Positions 5,035-5,102 of a stretch of DNA of 5,102 nucleotides are shown here, in pieces. The position numbers and the translations under genes are program-made. Below the pieces are notes generated by a model. The model made no database searches, was not told the origin of the DNA, and worked only from the letters and a program-made list of their open reading frames with translations. Source of the DNA: Oscillospiraceae bacterium (GTDB lineage: Bacteria; Bacillota; Clostridia; Oscillospirales; Oscillospiraceae); NCBI GenBank assembly GCA_028705905.1, contig JAQWCP010000137.1, forward strand, positions 1 through 5,102. The letters are read 5' to 3'. Position 1 is the first letter of the stretch. Each line of letters opens with the position of its first letter.

Positions 5035-5102
5035 TTAATTTTCTTCCGGAAGATAATACAGCTTTCCATTCTTTGCAACAAGCCTTACATCTTTTTGAAA
5101 TA
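5035..5102 (-). CDS. C-terminal end of an unidentified minus-strand protein (partial)
   Basis: Reading inward from the right edge on the minus strand, one frame gives FQKDVRLVAKNGKLYYLPEE plus a final N. It ends at TAA (5035-5037) with TAG in the next codon. The charged, hydrophilic ending, even codon use and double stop look like a real C-terminus; the other two minus frames read less plausibly. Only 21 complete codons are visible, so neither family nor function can be named. If real, it is convergent with the carD-ispD-ispF operon. A short random open frame cannot be excluded. Confidence 0.45.
   Translation of the reverse strand, partial: FQKDVRLVAKNGKLYYLPEEN

Overview
The window looks like a chromosomal housekeeping segment of a low-to-moderate GC Gram-positive anaerobe, most likely class Clostridia (Oscillospiraceae/Ruminococcaceae-like). 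The clues are strong AGGAGG-type ribosome binding sites, intrinsic terminators after most genes, a CarD-family regulator directly ahead of ispD-ispF, S1-domain protein features typical of Clostridia, and a short stand-alone glutamate-synthase-like flavoprotein. The lineage call is inference from gene content; there is no rRNA or other marker here.

Layout, left to right. The 3' end of an S1-domain gene (30S ribosomal protein S1-like, possibly the tail of a clostridial IspH-S1 fusion) enters from the left edge, ends at 517 and is closed by an intrinsic terminator (568-611). A gene-poor AT-rich stretch follows (about 612-1039). It carries a hairpin, a run of TTGCA motifs about 17-22 bp apart, an excellent extended -10 promoter (879-908) and a roughly 125-nt leader with a small GNRA-capped hairpin. 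This drives a monocistronic gene for an FMN-binding glutamate-synthase-family protein (1040-2680), closed by a strong terminator (2693-2727). A second promoter (2805-2833) opens a three-gene operon: carD (2867-3346), ispD (3372-4115) and ispF (4112-4591). It ends at a long, perfectly palindromic terminator (4625-4662). The last 440 bp hold no convincing complete gene. They contain a second hairpin, an imperfect tandem repeat, a larger foldable stretch, and at the right edge the probable C-terminal end of a minus-strand gene (5035-5102).

How the genes work together. IspD and IspF are the third and fifth enzymes of the methylerythritol phosphate (MEP) pathway that makes IPP and DMAPP. Their GTGA stop/start overlap suggests translational coupling. 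CarD binds RNA polymerase and stabilises open promoter complexes, and here shares its transcript with the isoprenoid genes. If the S1 fragment is the tail of an IspH-S1 fusion, a third MEP enzyme would lie within 5 kb; this cannot be decided inside the window.

I see no CRISPR array, insertion sequence, tRNA, rRNA or defence system. The less ordinary items are the glutamate-synthase-like protein (an N-terminal four-cysteine motif, but no glutaminase domain and no canonical 3Fe-4S cysteines) and the repeat-bearing intergenic region near the right edge.
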